From: Luteimicrobium sp042670205
GTDB taxonomy: Bacteria > Actinomycetota > Actinomycetes > Actinomycetales > Cellulomonadaceae
Reading direction: 5' to 3'
DNA: 64,000 nt
Assembly: GCF_042670205.1 (NCBI RefSeq)
Contig: NZ_JBHUWD010000022.1
Location: forward strand, 6,872 to 70,871
Position numbers and translations under genes: made by a program. Under the pieces are notes generated by a model. It had not been told where the DNA came from. It did not search any database and worked only from the letters and a program-made list of their open reading frames with translations. Below are positions 41,770-50,536 of this stretch, one piece after another. Position 1 is the stretch's first letter; every line of letters starts with the position of its first letter.

Positions 41770-44700
41770 ATGTCCTCCGCACCACCCCGGCGGGCACGCG
41801 CCTCGGCGCGACCGCACGCGAGCAGACGCACGGCGCTCGGACTGATCGCCGCGACCGCCCTCGCCGCCACCACCGCCGCCACCGCGGCGCCGTCCTTCGC
41901 CGCGACCACCGGGCACGGGTCCAGCGCGCACGGGTCCACGGCGGCCGCCTCGGCGGTCGTGTCCGGCGACGCGCGCTTCGAGGTCCTGTCCCCGACCCTG
42001 ATCCGCACCGAGTACGCGGGCGACGCGAAGTTCCTCGACGCGGGCACGTTCAACGCGATCGGGCGTGACGACTTCAACCGCACCCGTTTCACCTCGAAGG
42101 TGCGCGACGGCTGGTTGACCATCACCACCGACGCCGCGACGCTGCGCTACAAGGTCGGCTCCGGGCCCTTCACGCCCGACAACCTCTCCCTCTCGCTCCG
42201 CACGGGCGACCAGCAGGTCACCGCCGCACCCTGGCCGTCGACGGAGGCACCGCTGTGCGCCGTCGGCGCGCTGTGCGAGGCCGAGGGGCTGCGGCTCGTC
42301 GGCGTCGGGACCGCCAAGGACCACAGCGGCGCGACGGGCGACGGCTTCGTCGCCGGGTTCCAGAGCACCGGCAACCAGGTGAGCTTCCGGGTCGAGGCGG
42401 CCACGGCGGGCACCTACGACCTCGACCTCCGCTATGCGAACGCCCAGGGCGGCGACGGCAAGAACGTCACCCGGACGCTCAGCGTCAAGGTCGACGACGG
42501 CGCCCCGCAGGTCGTGCAGCTCCCCGTCACCGGGAGCTGGGACACGTGGAAGGTCGCGACGGCGTCTCTGAACCTGTCCGCGGGCACGCACACCGTCACG
42601 GTGCTCCGGTCGGCGACCGACTCGGGCAACATCAACCTCGACAGCCTCGCCGTCGTCACCCCCGGCGCGGCGTACCCGGGCCCGGGCGCCGCCGTCAGTG
42701 CGCCCTGCGCGTTCGGCGAGATCTGCGAGGCCGAGACCAGCACGCTGAGCGGCGGCGCGAAGGTCGCGCACGACCACAACGACTACTCGGGCACCGGCTT
42801 CACCGCGGGCCTCGAGAAGGCGGGCGCGGCCGACACGGTCTCCGTGACGGACGTCCCCAAGGCGGGCGACTACACGCTCCAGGTCCGGTACGCGAACTGG
42901 GCCGCGGCCAACGCCGCCGTGCAGGACCGCAGCCTCGCCGTCGTGACCCCGGACAAGACGACGGCGGTCGCGCTGCCGCCGACGAGCAGCTGGGACACGT
43001 GGCGGACCGTCGAGGTGCCGGTCCACCTGGCGGCCGGGGCCAACACGGTCAAGCTCGCCTGCACGGCCGACGTCACCTGCAACGTCAACGTCGACACCGT
43101 CGCGTTCGTGAAGAAGGGCGCGCCGCTGCTCGCCCCGCACGCCGCGCTCGGCGGCTACCGGCGCAGTATCGACGGGGTCGACGGCTCGGCCCTGACGAAC
43201 CCCGGCCTGCTCTACCAGGACGGCTGGTCCCTGCTCGACGACACGGCGTCCGCGCAGTTCGACCCCGACACCCAGAAGGTGACCCAGCGGTCCGGCCACG
43301 GCGGCGAGACCTACCAGGACGGCTACGTCTTCGCCTACGGCCAGGACTACGCGCAGGGGCTCCGCGACCTGTCGGTGCTCACCGGTCCGTCCGAGCTGCT
43401 CCCCCGCTGGGCCTACGGCCTCTGGTACTCGGAGTACTACGACCGCACCGCGGCCGAGTTCGAGGACACGATCCTGCCGAAGTTCCGCTCGGAGGGCGTC
43501 CCGCTCGACTCGCTGGTCGTGGACACGGACTTCAAGAGCCCGGGCACCTGGAACGGCTGGGAGATCGACTCCACGAAGTTCCCCGACCCGAAGGGCTTCT
43601 TCGACTGGGCGCACGGCGAGGGCCTGCACACCGCGCTCAACATCCACCCGAGCATCGACAGCAACGACCCGCACTTCGCGCAGGCGCAGGCGACGGCGAA
43701 GGGCAAGCTCCAGAACGGCGTCTTCGACTGGGGCGACCCCGACCAGCTCAAGGCGTACATGGACCTGCACGACGCCATGGGCGCTGACGGCAACGACCTG
43801 TGGTGGCTCGACTGGTGCTGCGACTCGTCGTACTCGTCGCTCGCGGGCGTGACGGGCGACGCGTGGATCAACCTCCAGTACGCGAACGCCACCGACAAGA
43901 CCGTGGGACGCGGCTTCGCGTTCTCCCGTGCGTACGGCACGCTCGCAGCCGGCGGGTACGGCAACGTCACCCCGGTCCCCACGGGCCCCTGGGCGGACAA
44001 GCGCACGACGCTGCACTTCACCGGTGACACGACGTCGAGCTGGGCGTCGCTCAAGTACCAGGTCGGGTACACCGGCGGCGAGTCGGCGGCGACGGGCATG
44101 GCGTCGATCAGCCACGACATCGGCGGGCACACGGGCGGCACCCAGCTGCCCGGCTCGGAGCCCGGGACCACGAAGCTCCCGGACGACCTCTACGCCCGCT
44201 GGGTCCAGCTCGGGACGTTCCAGCCGATCGACCGGCTGCACTCCAACCACAGCGACCGGCTCCCGTGGCAGTACGGCACGGACGCCAAGTCGTCGGCGGA
44301 GAAGTTCCTCAACCTGCGCGAGAACCTGGTGCCGTACACCTACACGCTGGCCCAGCAGGCCACGGCGACGGGCATGCCGATCGTCCGCCCGCTGTACCTG
44401 CAGTACCCGGAGCAGCAGGAGGCGTACGCCCAGACGGACAGCGAGTACCTGTACGGCCCGGACGTCCTCGTCGCTCCGGTCACCTCGGCCGGCACGACGT
44501 CGACGACGTCGGTCTGGTTCCCGGCCGGCTCCACCTGGACGGACTGGTTCACCGGGAAGACGTACCAGGGCGGCACGACGGCGCAGGTCACGACCGGGCT
44601 CGACACCATGCCGGTGTTCGTGCGGTCCGGCGGGATCGTCACGACCCGGTCGCACGACGTCACGGGCGACGTGCAGAACCCGCTCACGGACGTCACCGTC

Positions 44701-45036
44701 ACGGTGGCCGAGGGCCAGTCCGGTCAGGCGTCGCTGTACGAGGACGACGGCTCCACGACCGACACGTCGCAGAGCGCGACGACGTCGATCGACTACCGGA
44801 AGACGGGAGTCAACCACACCGTCCGCATCGGGGCGGCGAAGGGCTCGTTCGCCGGCCAGGTGAAGCACCGCACGTGGACGGTGGCGTTCACGAACGCCAC
44901 CGAGCCGCGGGTGGTCCGCGTCGACGGCCACAAGCTGTCGGCGCACGACTGGACCTGGGACGCGGCGACCCGCACGCTGACCGTGCAGGCGGGCACGCGG
45001 AGCGTCGACCAGCGGCTCACGGTGAGCTACCAGTGA
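41770..45036 (+). CDS. Secreted GH31 alpha-glycosidase with two CBM6/35-like inserts
   Basis: 1088 residues. A Tat-like signal (SRRTALGLIAATALAATTAATA, about 18-45) is followed by the GH31 N-domain, two CBM6/35-like modules (about 155-305 and 315-455, each with a YxxxxVRYAN and WDTW pattern), and the GH31 barrel with nucleophile Asp 681 (WWLDW) and acid/base Asp 753 (FTGDT). A beta-rich C-terminal part follows. ATG 41770 follows AGGAG. GH31 enzymes include alpha-glucosidases and alpha-xylosidases; the specificity cannot be read here. The preceding six-hairpin enzyme carries a similar CBM. A strong hairpin terminator follows. Confidence 0.9.
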   Translation: MSSAPPRRARASARPHASRRTALGLIAATALAATTAATAAPSFAATTGHGSSAHGSTAAASAVVSGDARFEVLSPTLIRTEYAGDAKFLDAGTFNAIGRDDFNRTRFTSKVRDGWLTITTDAATLRYKVGSGPFTPDNLSLSLRTGDQQVTAAPWPSTEAPLCAVGALCEAEGLRLVGVGTAKDHSGATGDGFVAGFQSTGNQVSFRVEAATAGTYDLDLRYANAQGGDGKNVTRTLSVKVDDGAPQVVQLPVTGSWDTWKVATASLNLSAGTHTVTVLRSATDSGNINLDSLAVVTPGAAYPGPGAAVSAPCAFGEICEAETSTLSGGAKVAHDHNDYSGTGFTAGLEKAGAADTVSVTDVPKAGDYTLQVRYANWAAANAAVQDRSLAVVTPDKTTAVALPPTSSWDTWRTVEVPVHLAAGANTVKLACTADVTCNVNVDTVAFVKKGAPLLAPHAALGGYRRSIDGVDGSALTNPGLLYQDGWSLLDDTASAQFDPDTQKVTQRSGHGGETYQDGYVFAYGQDYAQGLRDLSVLTGPSELLPRWAYGLWYSEYYDRTAAEFEDTILPKFRSEGVPLDSLVVDTDFKSPGTWNGWEIDSTKFPDPKGFFDWAHGEGLHTALNIHPSIDSNDPHFAQAQATAKGKLQNGVFDWGDPDQLKAYMDLHDAMGADGNDLWWLDWCCDSSYSSLAGVTGDAWINLQYANATDKTVGRGFAFSRAYGTLAAGGYGNVTPVPTGPWADKRTTLHFTGDTTSSWASLKYQVGYTGGESAATGMASISHDIGGHTGGTQLPGSEPGTTKLPDDLYARWVQLGTFQPIDRLHSNHSDRLPWQYGTDAKSSAEKFLNLRENLVPYTYTLAQQATATGMPIVRPLYLQYPEQQEAYAQTDSEYLYGPDVLVAPVTSAGTTSTTSVWFPAGSTWTDWFTGKTYQGGTTAQVTTGLDTMPVFVRSGGIVTTRSHDVTGDVQNPLTDVTVTVAEGQSGQASLYEDDGSTTDTSQSATTSIDYRKTGVNHTVRIGAAKGSFAGQVKHRTWTVAFTNATEPRVVRVDGHKLSAHDWTWDAATRTLTVQAGTRSVDQRLTVSYQ

Positions 45037-45060
45037 GGTAGCCACCGCGCGGAACGATCC

Positions 45061-45096
45061 CGGGGTGCCCGGTCTCGTACGAGACCGGGCACCCCG
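45061..45096 (+). terminator. Perfect-palindrome terminator after the GH31 gene
   Basis: A perfect 36-bp palindrome (half: CGGGGTGCCCGGTCTCGT) begins 24 bp after the GH31 stop and is followed by a pyrimidine-rich CTCTTTCTCC. Confidence 0.85.
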
Positions 45097-45150
45097 GTGC
45101 TCTTTCTCCTCCGACGGGCGCGAGCCCCGAGCGGAGAGGAAGGTGGCGTC

Positions 45151-46215
45151 ATGGTCCGCACCGGTCCTGCGGCGCAGGCGTTCGCGCTGGGGCGCGTCGG
45201 CGGACGGATGCCGCGTCCCGGCCTGTGCCTCCAGCTCACACGCACGGTGTTCGGGGTCGGCCCCCGCTACGCCTCGGCTGTCGCGGCGTGGGAGCACGCC
45301 GTCCGCCGCCACACGACCGCGCCCCCGCCCGGCGCCGTGGTGCCCGTGTTCTTCCGGACGCCGTCGCCGTACCGGCACGTCGCCGTGGTGCTGGGCAACG
45401 GCAAGGTCGTGTCCACGAACGGCGCCGCGATCAGCCTGTGGTCGAGCGTCGAGCACGTCGCCGAGGTCCTCCGCGGCCCGTACCTCGGCTGGACCGAGGA
45501 CCTCAACGGCGCGCGGGTCCACGTCGGTGAGCCGCACCGGCACGTCCCCGTCACCGGGGTCTGGGGCTCGCTCACGACGACGGCGCTCCAGCGCCGGTTC
45601 GGCACCCGCGTCGACGGGCTCGTCACGGGCCAGGTGCGGCTCCGGGCGAACGCGAACGTGCCGTGCCTGCGCGCGGGGACCGGAGGCTCGCAGCTCGTCG
45701 TCGCGATGCAGCGGTGGCTCGGCATCGAGGCGACCGGGCAGCTCGACGGCACCACGATCCGCGCGCTCCAGCGGCGCTTCGGCACGACGGTCGACGGGTC
45801 GGTCTCCAAGCCCTCGAGCCTGGTCGAGACGATGCAGCGGGCGCTCGACGCGCCGTCGTCGGTGCTCCCGGGCGAGGGGCTCCTCCCCTCCGAGCGTCCC
45901 GTCAGCCCGAGGACCGGGGTGCCACCGCTGCTGCCCGGGATCCCCGGCGTGCTGGTGCCCGTCCTCCCGGACGACCCCGCGCTCCTCGCGGACGGTGCCA
46001 CGCTCCCGCCCGACCCGATCGACCTCGGGCTGATCCGCGGCGACCTCGTCACCGCCGACCCCGCGGCAGACGCCGCCACGGTCGACCTCGACCCCGCGGA
46101 CGGCACCGACCCCGACCTCGACGCGGACCACCACCTCGAGGACGCCCCGCAGGACGAGGAGGCCGGGCTCGACAGTGCCCCACAGCCGTCGTCGGGCGCG
46201 CTCACCTCGGCCTGA
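45151..46215 (+). CDS. Signal-less peptidoglycan-hydrolase-like protein with two PG-binding repeats and acidic tail
   Basis: 354 residues. The N-terminal about 115 resemble NlpC/P60- or CHAP-like peptidase domains of phage lysins: Cys 26 in PGLCLQLTR, His 76 in YRHVAVVLGNGKVV and a GWTEDLNG end. Two degenerate PG_binding_1-like repeats follow (WGSLTTTALQRRFGTRVDG and LDGTTIRALQRRFGTTVDG), then a Pro/Asp-rich acidic tail. No signal peptide is present. ATG 45151 has GAGAGGAAGG upstream. It is paralogous to the gene at 49331 and co-linear with it over the first 240 residues. Function is unclear: a domesticated endolysin, a contact-dependent wall enzyme or a storage-type protein are possible. Confidence 0.7.
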   Translation: MVRTGPAAQAFALGRVGGRMPRPGLCLQLTRTVFGVGPRYASAVAAWEHAVRRHTTAPPPGAVVPVFFRTPSPYRHVAVVLGNGKVVSTNGAAISLWSSVEHVAEVLRGPYLGWTEDLNGARVHVGEPHRHVPVTGVWGSLTTTALQRRFGTRVDGLVTGQVRLRANANVPCLRAGTGGSQLVVAMQRWLGIEATGQLDGTTIRALQRRFGTTVDGSVSKPSSLVETMQRALDAPSSVLPGEGLLPSERPVSPRTGVPPLLPGIPGVLVPVLPDDPALLADGATLPPDPIDLGLIRGDLVTADPAADAATVDLDPADGTDPDLDADHHLEDAPQDEEAGLDSAPQPSSGALTSA

Positions 46216-46238
46216 CGCCGTTCCCGGCGCCGCACGGG

Positions 46239-47138
46239 TCAGCTCGGGTTGACCCCGAACGCGAGCGCGAGGCGGTCGATCTTCTGCGCACGGCCGAGAC
46301 GCGGCAGGTCGGAGCCGTCACGGATCACGCGGCCCCGCGCCTCGAACTCGGCCAGGAAGTCGCGCGCCCACGCGACGTCCGACGGCGTCGGGCTGATGAC
46401 CTCGTTGACCACGGGCACCTGCTCGACGTCGAGCACGAGCTTGCCCGTGAGCCCCAGGGACACCCCGACGCCCGACTGCTCGCGCACGACCGGGTGGTTG
46501 CGCGACGTCGTCGGGCCGTCGATGGGGCCGGGCAGGTCGCCGATGCGGCTCGCGACGACGAGGCGCGAGCGCGGGTACGCCATCGCGAGGTCGTCGGCGG
46601 AGGTGCCGGTGTCGCGGCGGTAGTCGCCCGACCCGAACGCGAGCCGGAACGCCCCGCGCGCCCGGGCGATGTGCACGGCCTCCTCGATGCCGAGCGCCGA
46701 CTCGACGAGGGCGAGCACCGGCGTCCGGCCGCCGAGCCGGTCGAAGGTCTCGGTGACGTCCTGGGCGGCCTCGGTCTTGGCGAGCATCACGCCCGCGAGA
46801 CCGGGCAGCCCGGCCAAGGCGTCGACGTCGTCGGACCAGAACGCCGTCGAGCGGTCGTTGATGCGGACCCACGTGTGGCCCTCGCCGTCCCGGAGCCACG
46901 CGACGACCCGCTCGCGCGCCTCCGCCTTCGCCGCAGGGTCCACCGAGTCCTCGACGTCCAGGACGACCTGGTCCGCGCGGGACCGGGCGGCGACGTCGTA
47001 GTCCCCGCTCAGCGCGTTGACCAGGAGCCACGAGCGCGCGATCTCCGGCGCGACGGGACGGGGGCGGCGGGTGCCGGCGGCCCCGTCGGGCGCGGCCGAC
47101 GAGGGGTGCTGGGCGGTGGTGCGGTCGTCGATCGTCAT
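46239..47138 (-). CDS. HpcH/HpaI aldolase/citrate lyase-like (CitE-type) protein
   Basis: 299 residues of the CitE/HpcH TIM-barrel family of CoA-ester lyases and aldolases. Family stretches include ARSWLLVNA, QVVLDVEDSVDPAAKAEAR, HTWVRIND (phosphate/CoA side), VLALVESALGIEEA (metal-binding Glu) and FGSGDYRRDTGT (metal-binding Asp). Needs Mg2+ in known members. ATG 47138. No citF or citD is adjacent, so it is not a classical citrate lyase subunit; the substrate may be a malyl- or citramalyl-CoA-like ester. It is monocistronic or paired with the hypothetical gene 99 bp upstream. Confidence 0.85.
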   Translation of the reverse strand: MTIDDRTTAQHPSSAAPDGAAGTRRPRPVAPEIARSWLLVNALSGDYDVAARSRADQVVLDVEDSVDPAAKAEARERVVAWLRDGEGHTWVRINDRSTAFWSDDVDALAGLPGLAGVMLAKTEAAQDVTETFDRLGGRTPVLALVESALGIEEAVHIARARGAFRLAFGSGDYRRDTGTSADDLAMAYPRSRLVVASRIGDLPGPIDGPTTSRNHPVVREQSGVGVSLGLTGKLVLDVEQVPVVNEVISPTPSDVAWARDFLAEFEARGRVIRDGSDLPRLGRAQKIDRLALAFGVNPS

Positions 47139-47237
47139 GCGCTCTTCCTGGGAAGGTCTCCGGACGCGACGGTGCGCCCGCCACGGCAGCGTCTCACACG
47201 TGGGTGGGCGTTCCGGGCCAGGGCAGGCGCGGCGACG

Positions 47238-47729
47238 TCAGGCCGGCAGGACCGCGCGCAGCGCCATGTCGCGGGCCGTCTCGAGGACGCGGGCCGAGTG
47301 GCCCTGACCGTGGACGGCGTCGTCGGCGTCGAGCAGGGCACCGAACGCCTCGACGAGCTCGGCGTTCCTCGCCTGCACGGGCACCGGGTCGACCGATGCG
47401 GGCACGACCTCGGCCACGTGCCGCGGCAGGTGCGAGCCACGGCCGGGAATCCGCACGGCCTCGCCCGAGTGCTCCCGCGCCCGACGACGCACCTCGACCC
47501 AGGTGTGAGCGCTCAGGCCGCCGAGCTCGACGGGGAGGGGGCGGTCGGCCGCCGCGACGGCGCGCGCGACGGTGGAGACCAGCAGGTCGTGGAACGTCGG
47601 GTCCAGGCGGCCCCCCACGAGGAACCGGACGTCCGAGTCCCGGCCGGCGCGCACCGCCTCGACCGCTGCCACGAGATCGAGGATCGCGTCGGCCTCTTCG
47701 GCTCGGCGCTGGTGCTCCGACGGCGTCAT
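47238..47729 (-). CDS. Hypothetical protein
   Basis: 163 residues, family not recognised. It is predicted helical and cytoplasmic, with no signal or membrane segments. One stretch (VRFLVGGRLDPTFHDLLVSTVARAVAAADRPLPVELGGLSAHTWVEV) looks like a compact fold, and HGQGHSARVLETARDMALR ends the protein. ATG 47729 follows GGGAGG by 4 nt; longer upstream frames are arginine-rich and unsupported. It lies between the CitE-like gene and the palindromic repeat ahead of dinB. Confidence 0.6.
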   Translation of the reverse strand: MTPSEHQRRAEEADAILDLVAAVEAVRAGRDSDVRFLVGGRLDPTFHDLLVSTVARAVAAADRPLPVELGGLSAHTWVEVRRRAREHSGEAVRIPGRGSHLPRHVAEVVPASVDPVPVQARNAELVEAFGALLDADDAVHGQGHSARVLETARDMALRAVLPA

Positions 47730-47871
47730 GGTGCCTCCCTGTCGGGCCGGCCCCCGCTGACCCTCTTCCCCTATCCACGCGCACGCCTCGCGGGCGTGCG
47801 CGTCGGGGAGCGGGTGAAATTGGGCGGGACCTCTTGCGCACCGGCGTCGGGACGCGCGCACGAGCCAGCCG

Positions 47872-47939
47872 CGAGATACCGAGTTCCGACCGAGATACCG
47901 AGGCAGCCTCGGTATCTCGGCCGATCCTCAGTATCTCGG
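47872..47939. repeat. Nested palindromic repeat upstream of dinB
   Basis: The core at 47891-47919 is CGAGATACCGAGG-N3-CCTCGGTATCTCG: a perfect 13-bp stem, 3-nt loop, 29 bp in all. It is flanked by outer copies CGAGATACCGAG (47872-47883) and CTCAGTATCTCGG (47927-47939). The geometry is identical to the 29-bp units at 29011 and 16892, but the sequence differs. It lies in the 291-bp divergent region between the hypothetical gene and dinB; apart from the LexA box nothing else is seen there. Confidence 0.9.
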
Positions 47940-48005
47940 CGGGCTGCCGGGGGGTCGGCGGGGCCGCCGCCGGCCCGGGCGGCTGGACGGCAGGCCGTCC
48001 CGCGT

Positions 48006-48021
48006 TCGAACATATGTTCTA
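48006..48021 (+). promoter_or_regulatory. LexA (SOS) box overlapping the dinB start
   Basis: TCGAACATATGTTCTA matches the actinobacterial SOS box TCGAAC-N4-GTTCGA at 11 of 12 fixed positions. Its last base is the A of the dinB ATG, so a bound LexA would block a leaderless or nearly leaderless message. Confidence 0.85.
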
Positions 48022-49289
48022 TGGAACGATCCCGCCGGGCGGCCGTGCTGCACGCCGACCTCGACGCCTTCTACGCGTCGGTCGAGCAGCGCGACGACCG
48101 CCGCCTCCGCGGACGGCCGGTCGCCGTCGGGGGCGGCGTCGTCCTGGCCTGCTCGTACGAGGCCAAGCGGGCGGGCGTCCGGACCGCCATGGGGCTGCGC
48201 GAGGCGCGCGGGCTCTGCCCGGGCCTGATCGTGGTGCGCCCCCGGTTCGACGCGTACACGACGGCGAGCCGCGCGGTCTTCGACGTCTTCCACCGGACCA
48301 CCCCGGAGGTCCAGGGGGTGTCGATCGACGAGGCGTTCCTCGACGTCGCGGGGCTCCGGCACATCGACGTGCCGCCGGTCGAGATCGGCGCGCGGCTGCG
48401 AGCGCAGGTCCGGGACGAGGTCGGGCTCGCCATCACGGTGGGCGTCGCGCGGACGCCGTTCCTCGCGAAGGTCGCGAGCCGCGTCGCCAAGCCCGACGGG
48501 CTGCTGCTCGTCGAGCCCGACGCCGAGGACGCGTTCCTCCACCCGCTGCCCGTCGAGCAGCTCTGGGGCGTGGGCGCCGTGACCGCGACCAAGCTGCACC
48601 GGCACGGGCTCTTCACCGCCGGCGACGTCGCCGCCCTGCCCGACGTCGCCCTCCGCTCGATGCTGGGCCCGGCCGCCGGCCGTCACCTGTTCGCCGTCGT
48701 GCACGGGATGACGCCCGAGCGGGTCGACACGGGACGACGCCGAGGCTCGATCGGCGCGCAACGGGCGCTCGGCCGCGGACCCCACCGCGACGGGTTCGTC
48801 CGTGCCGCGCTGCTCGGGCTCGTCGACCGCGTGTGCCGCCGGATGCGCGGGGCGCACCGGATCGCCCGGACCGTCGTCCTCCGGCTGCGGTTTGACGACT
48901 ACACGCGCGCCACCCGCTCGCACACGTTCCCGCACGCCACCGACTCCGGCGACGACCTCGCTGCTGCGGCGCTCCTGCTGCTCGACGGCGTCGCCGGGCT
49001 CGTCCGCGAGCGCGGGCTCACGCTCGTGGGGGTCTCGCTGACGAACCTCGCGCCCGACGACGTCGTCCAGCCCGCCCTCCCCCTCGACCTCCGCGGCGTC
49101 GCCGGAGCGGGCTCCGACGCGCCGCGCGTCGTCGACGGGAGCCGCCGCGAGACGCACGGGCTCGACGTCGCCGTCGACCAGGTCGCGGAACGCTTCGGGT
49201 CCGGCAGCGTGCGGCGCGCGAGCCTCCTGCGCCACGGCGAGGGCTTCGCGGCCCCGCAGCTCCCGGAAGCGACCGACGACGACGCGTGA
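48021..49289 (+). CDS. dinB: DNA polymerase IV (Y-family)
   Basis: 422 residues. Error-prone translesion polymerase of the Y-family. Catalytic motifs DLDAFYASVEQ (metal Asp, near 13-23) and SIDEAFLDV (Asp/Glu, near 101) are intact. An HhH-type segment (VEQLWGVGAVTATKLHRHGLFTAGDVAAL) and a little-finger domain follow. The C-terminal part carries QPALPLD, a plausible beta-clamp-binding motif. ATG 48021 lies at the end of a LexA box, with no room for a normal ribosome-binding site. DNA damage would induce it. It is followed by the convergent lysin-like gene. Confidence 0.95.
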   Translation: MERSRRAAVLHADLDAFYASVEQRDDRRLRGRPVAVGGGVVLACSYEAKRAGVRTAMGLREARGLCPGLIVVRPRFDAYTTASRAVFDVFHRTTPEVQGVSIDEAFLDVAGLRHIDVPPVEIGARLRAQVRDEVGLAITVGVARTPFLAKVASRVAKPDGLLLVEPDAEDAFLHPLPVEQLWGVGAVTATKLHRHGLFTAGDVAALPDVALRSMLGPAAGRHLFAVVHGMTPERVDTGRRRGSIGAQRALGRGPHRDGFVRAALLGLVDRVCRRMRGAHRIARTVVLRLRFDDYTRATRSHTFPHATDSGDDLAAAALLLLDGVAGLVRERGLTLVGVSLTNLAPDDVVQPALPLDLRGVAGAGSDAPRVVDGSRRETHGLDVAVDQVAERFGSGSVRRASLLRHGEGFAAPQLPEATDDDA

Positions 49290-49330
49290 GCGTGCACGAC
49301 CGCCGACCCGGCGACCCGGCGACCCACCGC

Positions 49331-50386
49331 TCAGGATGCGGGGCCGGCCGTGTCGAGGTCACCTCCGGCCTCGGGGTCGGCCTCGACGTCCTGCGGCGCG
49401 GCGGCGAGCTCGTGGGCGTCGTCCAGGTCCGGGTCGGCCTCGTCGACCGCGTCCGAGTCGGCCGTCGCCGCGTCCGCCGCGGGGTCGTCGACGACGTCGT
49501 CCGCGTCGTCGGTGATGGCCTCGGCCTCGAATTCAGGCGCGTCGACCGGCTCGGCGCCGATGTCTACCAGGACGATCTCGAGGTCGTCGGGGTCGAGCGG
49601 GAGCGTCGAGCCGTCGGGCAGGAGGTCCTCGTCGACGGGCGCCGGCTCGCCGAACGTCTCCTCGACCGGGAGGATCGAGGCCTTCTTGTTGAGCGCGCGC
49701 TGCATCGCGGTCACCAGACCCGAAGGGCTGGAGACCACGCCGTCGACGTGCGTGCCGAAGCGCTTCTGGAGCGCACGCACGGTGGCGCCGTCGAGCTGGC
49801 CGTCCGTCGCGGTGCCGAGCCATCGCTGCATCGCGACGACCAGGAGCGATCCCTCGGACCCGGCCTTGAGCGCTCCGACGTTCTTGTTCGCGCCGGTGCG
49901 GACCTGCCCGGAGATCACCCCGTCGACCCTCGTGCCGAAGCGGCGCTGCAGCGCCTTCGTCGTCATGGACCCCCAGACACCGGTGACCGGGAGCGTGCGA
50001 GGGCCGCCGAGCGCGTAGACGCGCACGCCGTTGAGGTCCTCGGCCCATCCCAGGTACGGCCCCTTGAACAGGGTCGCGACCTGGTCGATGCTCGACCACA
50101 GGCTGATCTTCGCCCCGTTGGTCGAGACCACCTTGCCGTTCCCGAGGGCGACCGCCACGTGCCGGTACTTCGACGGCGTCCGGAAGAACACCGGGACGAC
50201 GGCCCCGGCCGGCGGCCGGCCCGTGTGCCGGTGTGCGGCGTGGTTCCAGGCGGCGATCGCCGACGGGAACTTGGGGCCGACCCCGAACACGGTGCGCGTG
50301 AACTGCAGGCACAGCCCGGCCTGCGGCATGTGGCCGCCCACGCGACTCAGGGCGAGCTGCTGCGCCTTCTTGCCCGTGTGGACCAT
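49331..50386 (-). CDS. Signal-less peptidoglycan-hydrolase-like protein, paralogue of the gene at 45151
   Basis: 351 residues with the same plan as the gene at 45151: Cys 26 in AGLCLQFTR, His 76 in YRHVAVALGNGKVV, an SLWSSID loop, GWAEDLNG, and two PG-binding-like repeats (WGSMTTKALQRRFGTRVDG, LDGATVRALQKRFGTHVDG). A long Asp/Glu/Ala tail (about 270-351) follows. No signal peptide. ATG 50386 follows GGAGGAG. The two paralogues are about 3.1 kb apart in opposite orientation, framing the CitE-like, hypothetical and dinB genes. Confidence 0.7.
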   Translation of the reverse strand: MVHTGKKAQQLALSRVGGHMPQAGLCLQFTRTVFGVGPKFPSAIAAWNHAAHRHTGRPPAGAVVPVFFRTPSKYRHVAVALGNGKVVSTNGAKISLWSSIDQVATLFKGPYLGWAEDLNGVRVYALGGPRTLPVTGVWGSMTTKALQRRFGTRVDGVISGQVRTGANKNVGALKAGSEGSLLVVAMQRWLGTATDGQLDGATVRALQKRFGTHVDGVVSSPSGLVTAMQRALNKKASILPVEETFGEPAPVDEDLLPDGSTLPLDPDDLEIVLVDIGAEPVDAPEFEAEAITDDADDVVDDPAADAATADSDAVDEADPDLDDAHELAAAPQDVEADPEAGGDLDTAGPAS

Positions 50387-50536
50387 GGCTCCTCCTTCGG
50401 GCTCCCCACGGCGCGACGGCGCGCCGCGCGGTCAGCGGGGGGCCATGCACCGAACGAGCACGTAAGGCCGCGGTTTCGTACGTCGCCGACGGGAGGGCGG
50501 AGCGCGGGTGTCGGTCCCGGGTGCCATGCTCCGCGC

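Noticed and set aside
39559..46134. A 2191-codon open frame on the minus strand
   Set aside because: It lies opposite two well-supported glycosidase genes, is arginine/glycine/valine-rich, and has no family features; high GC makes such antisense frames common.
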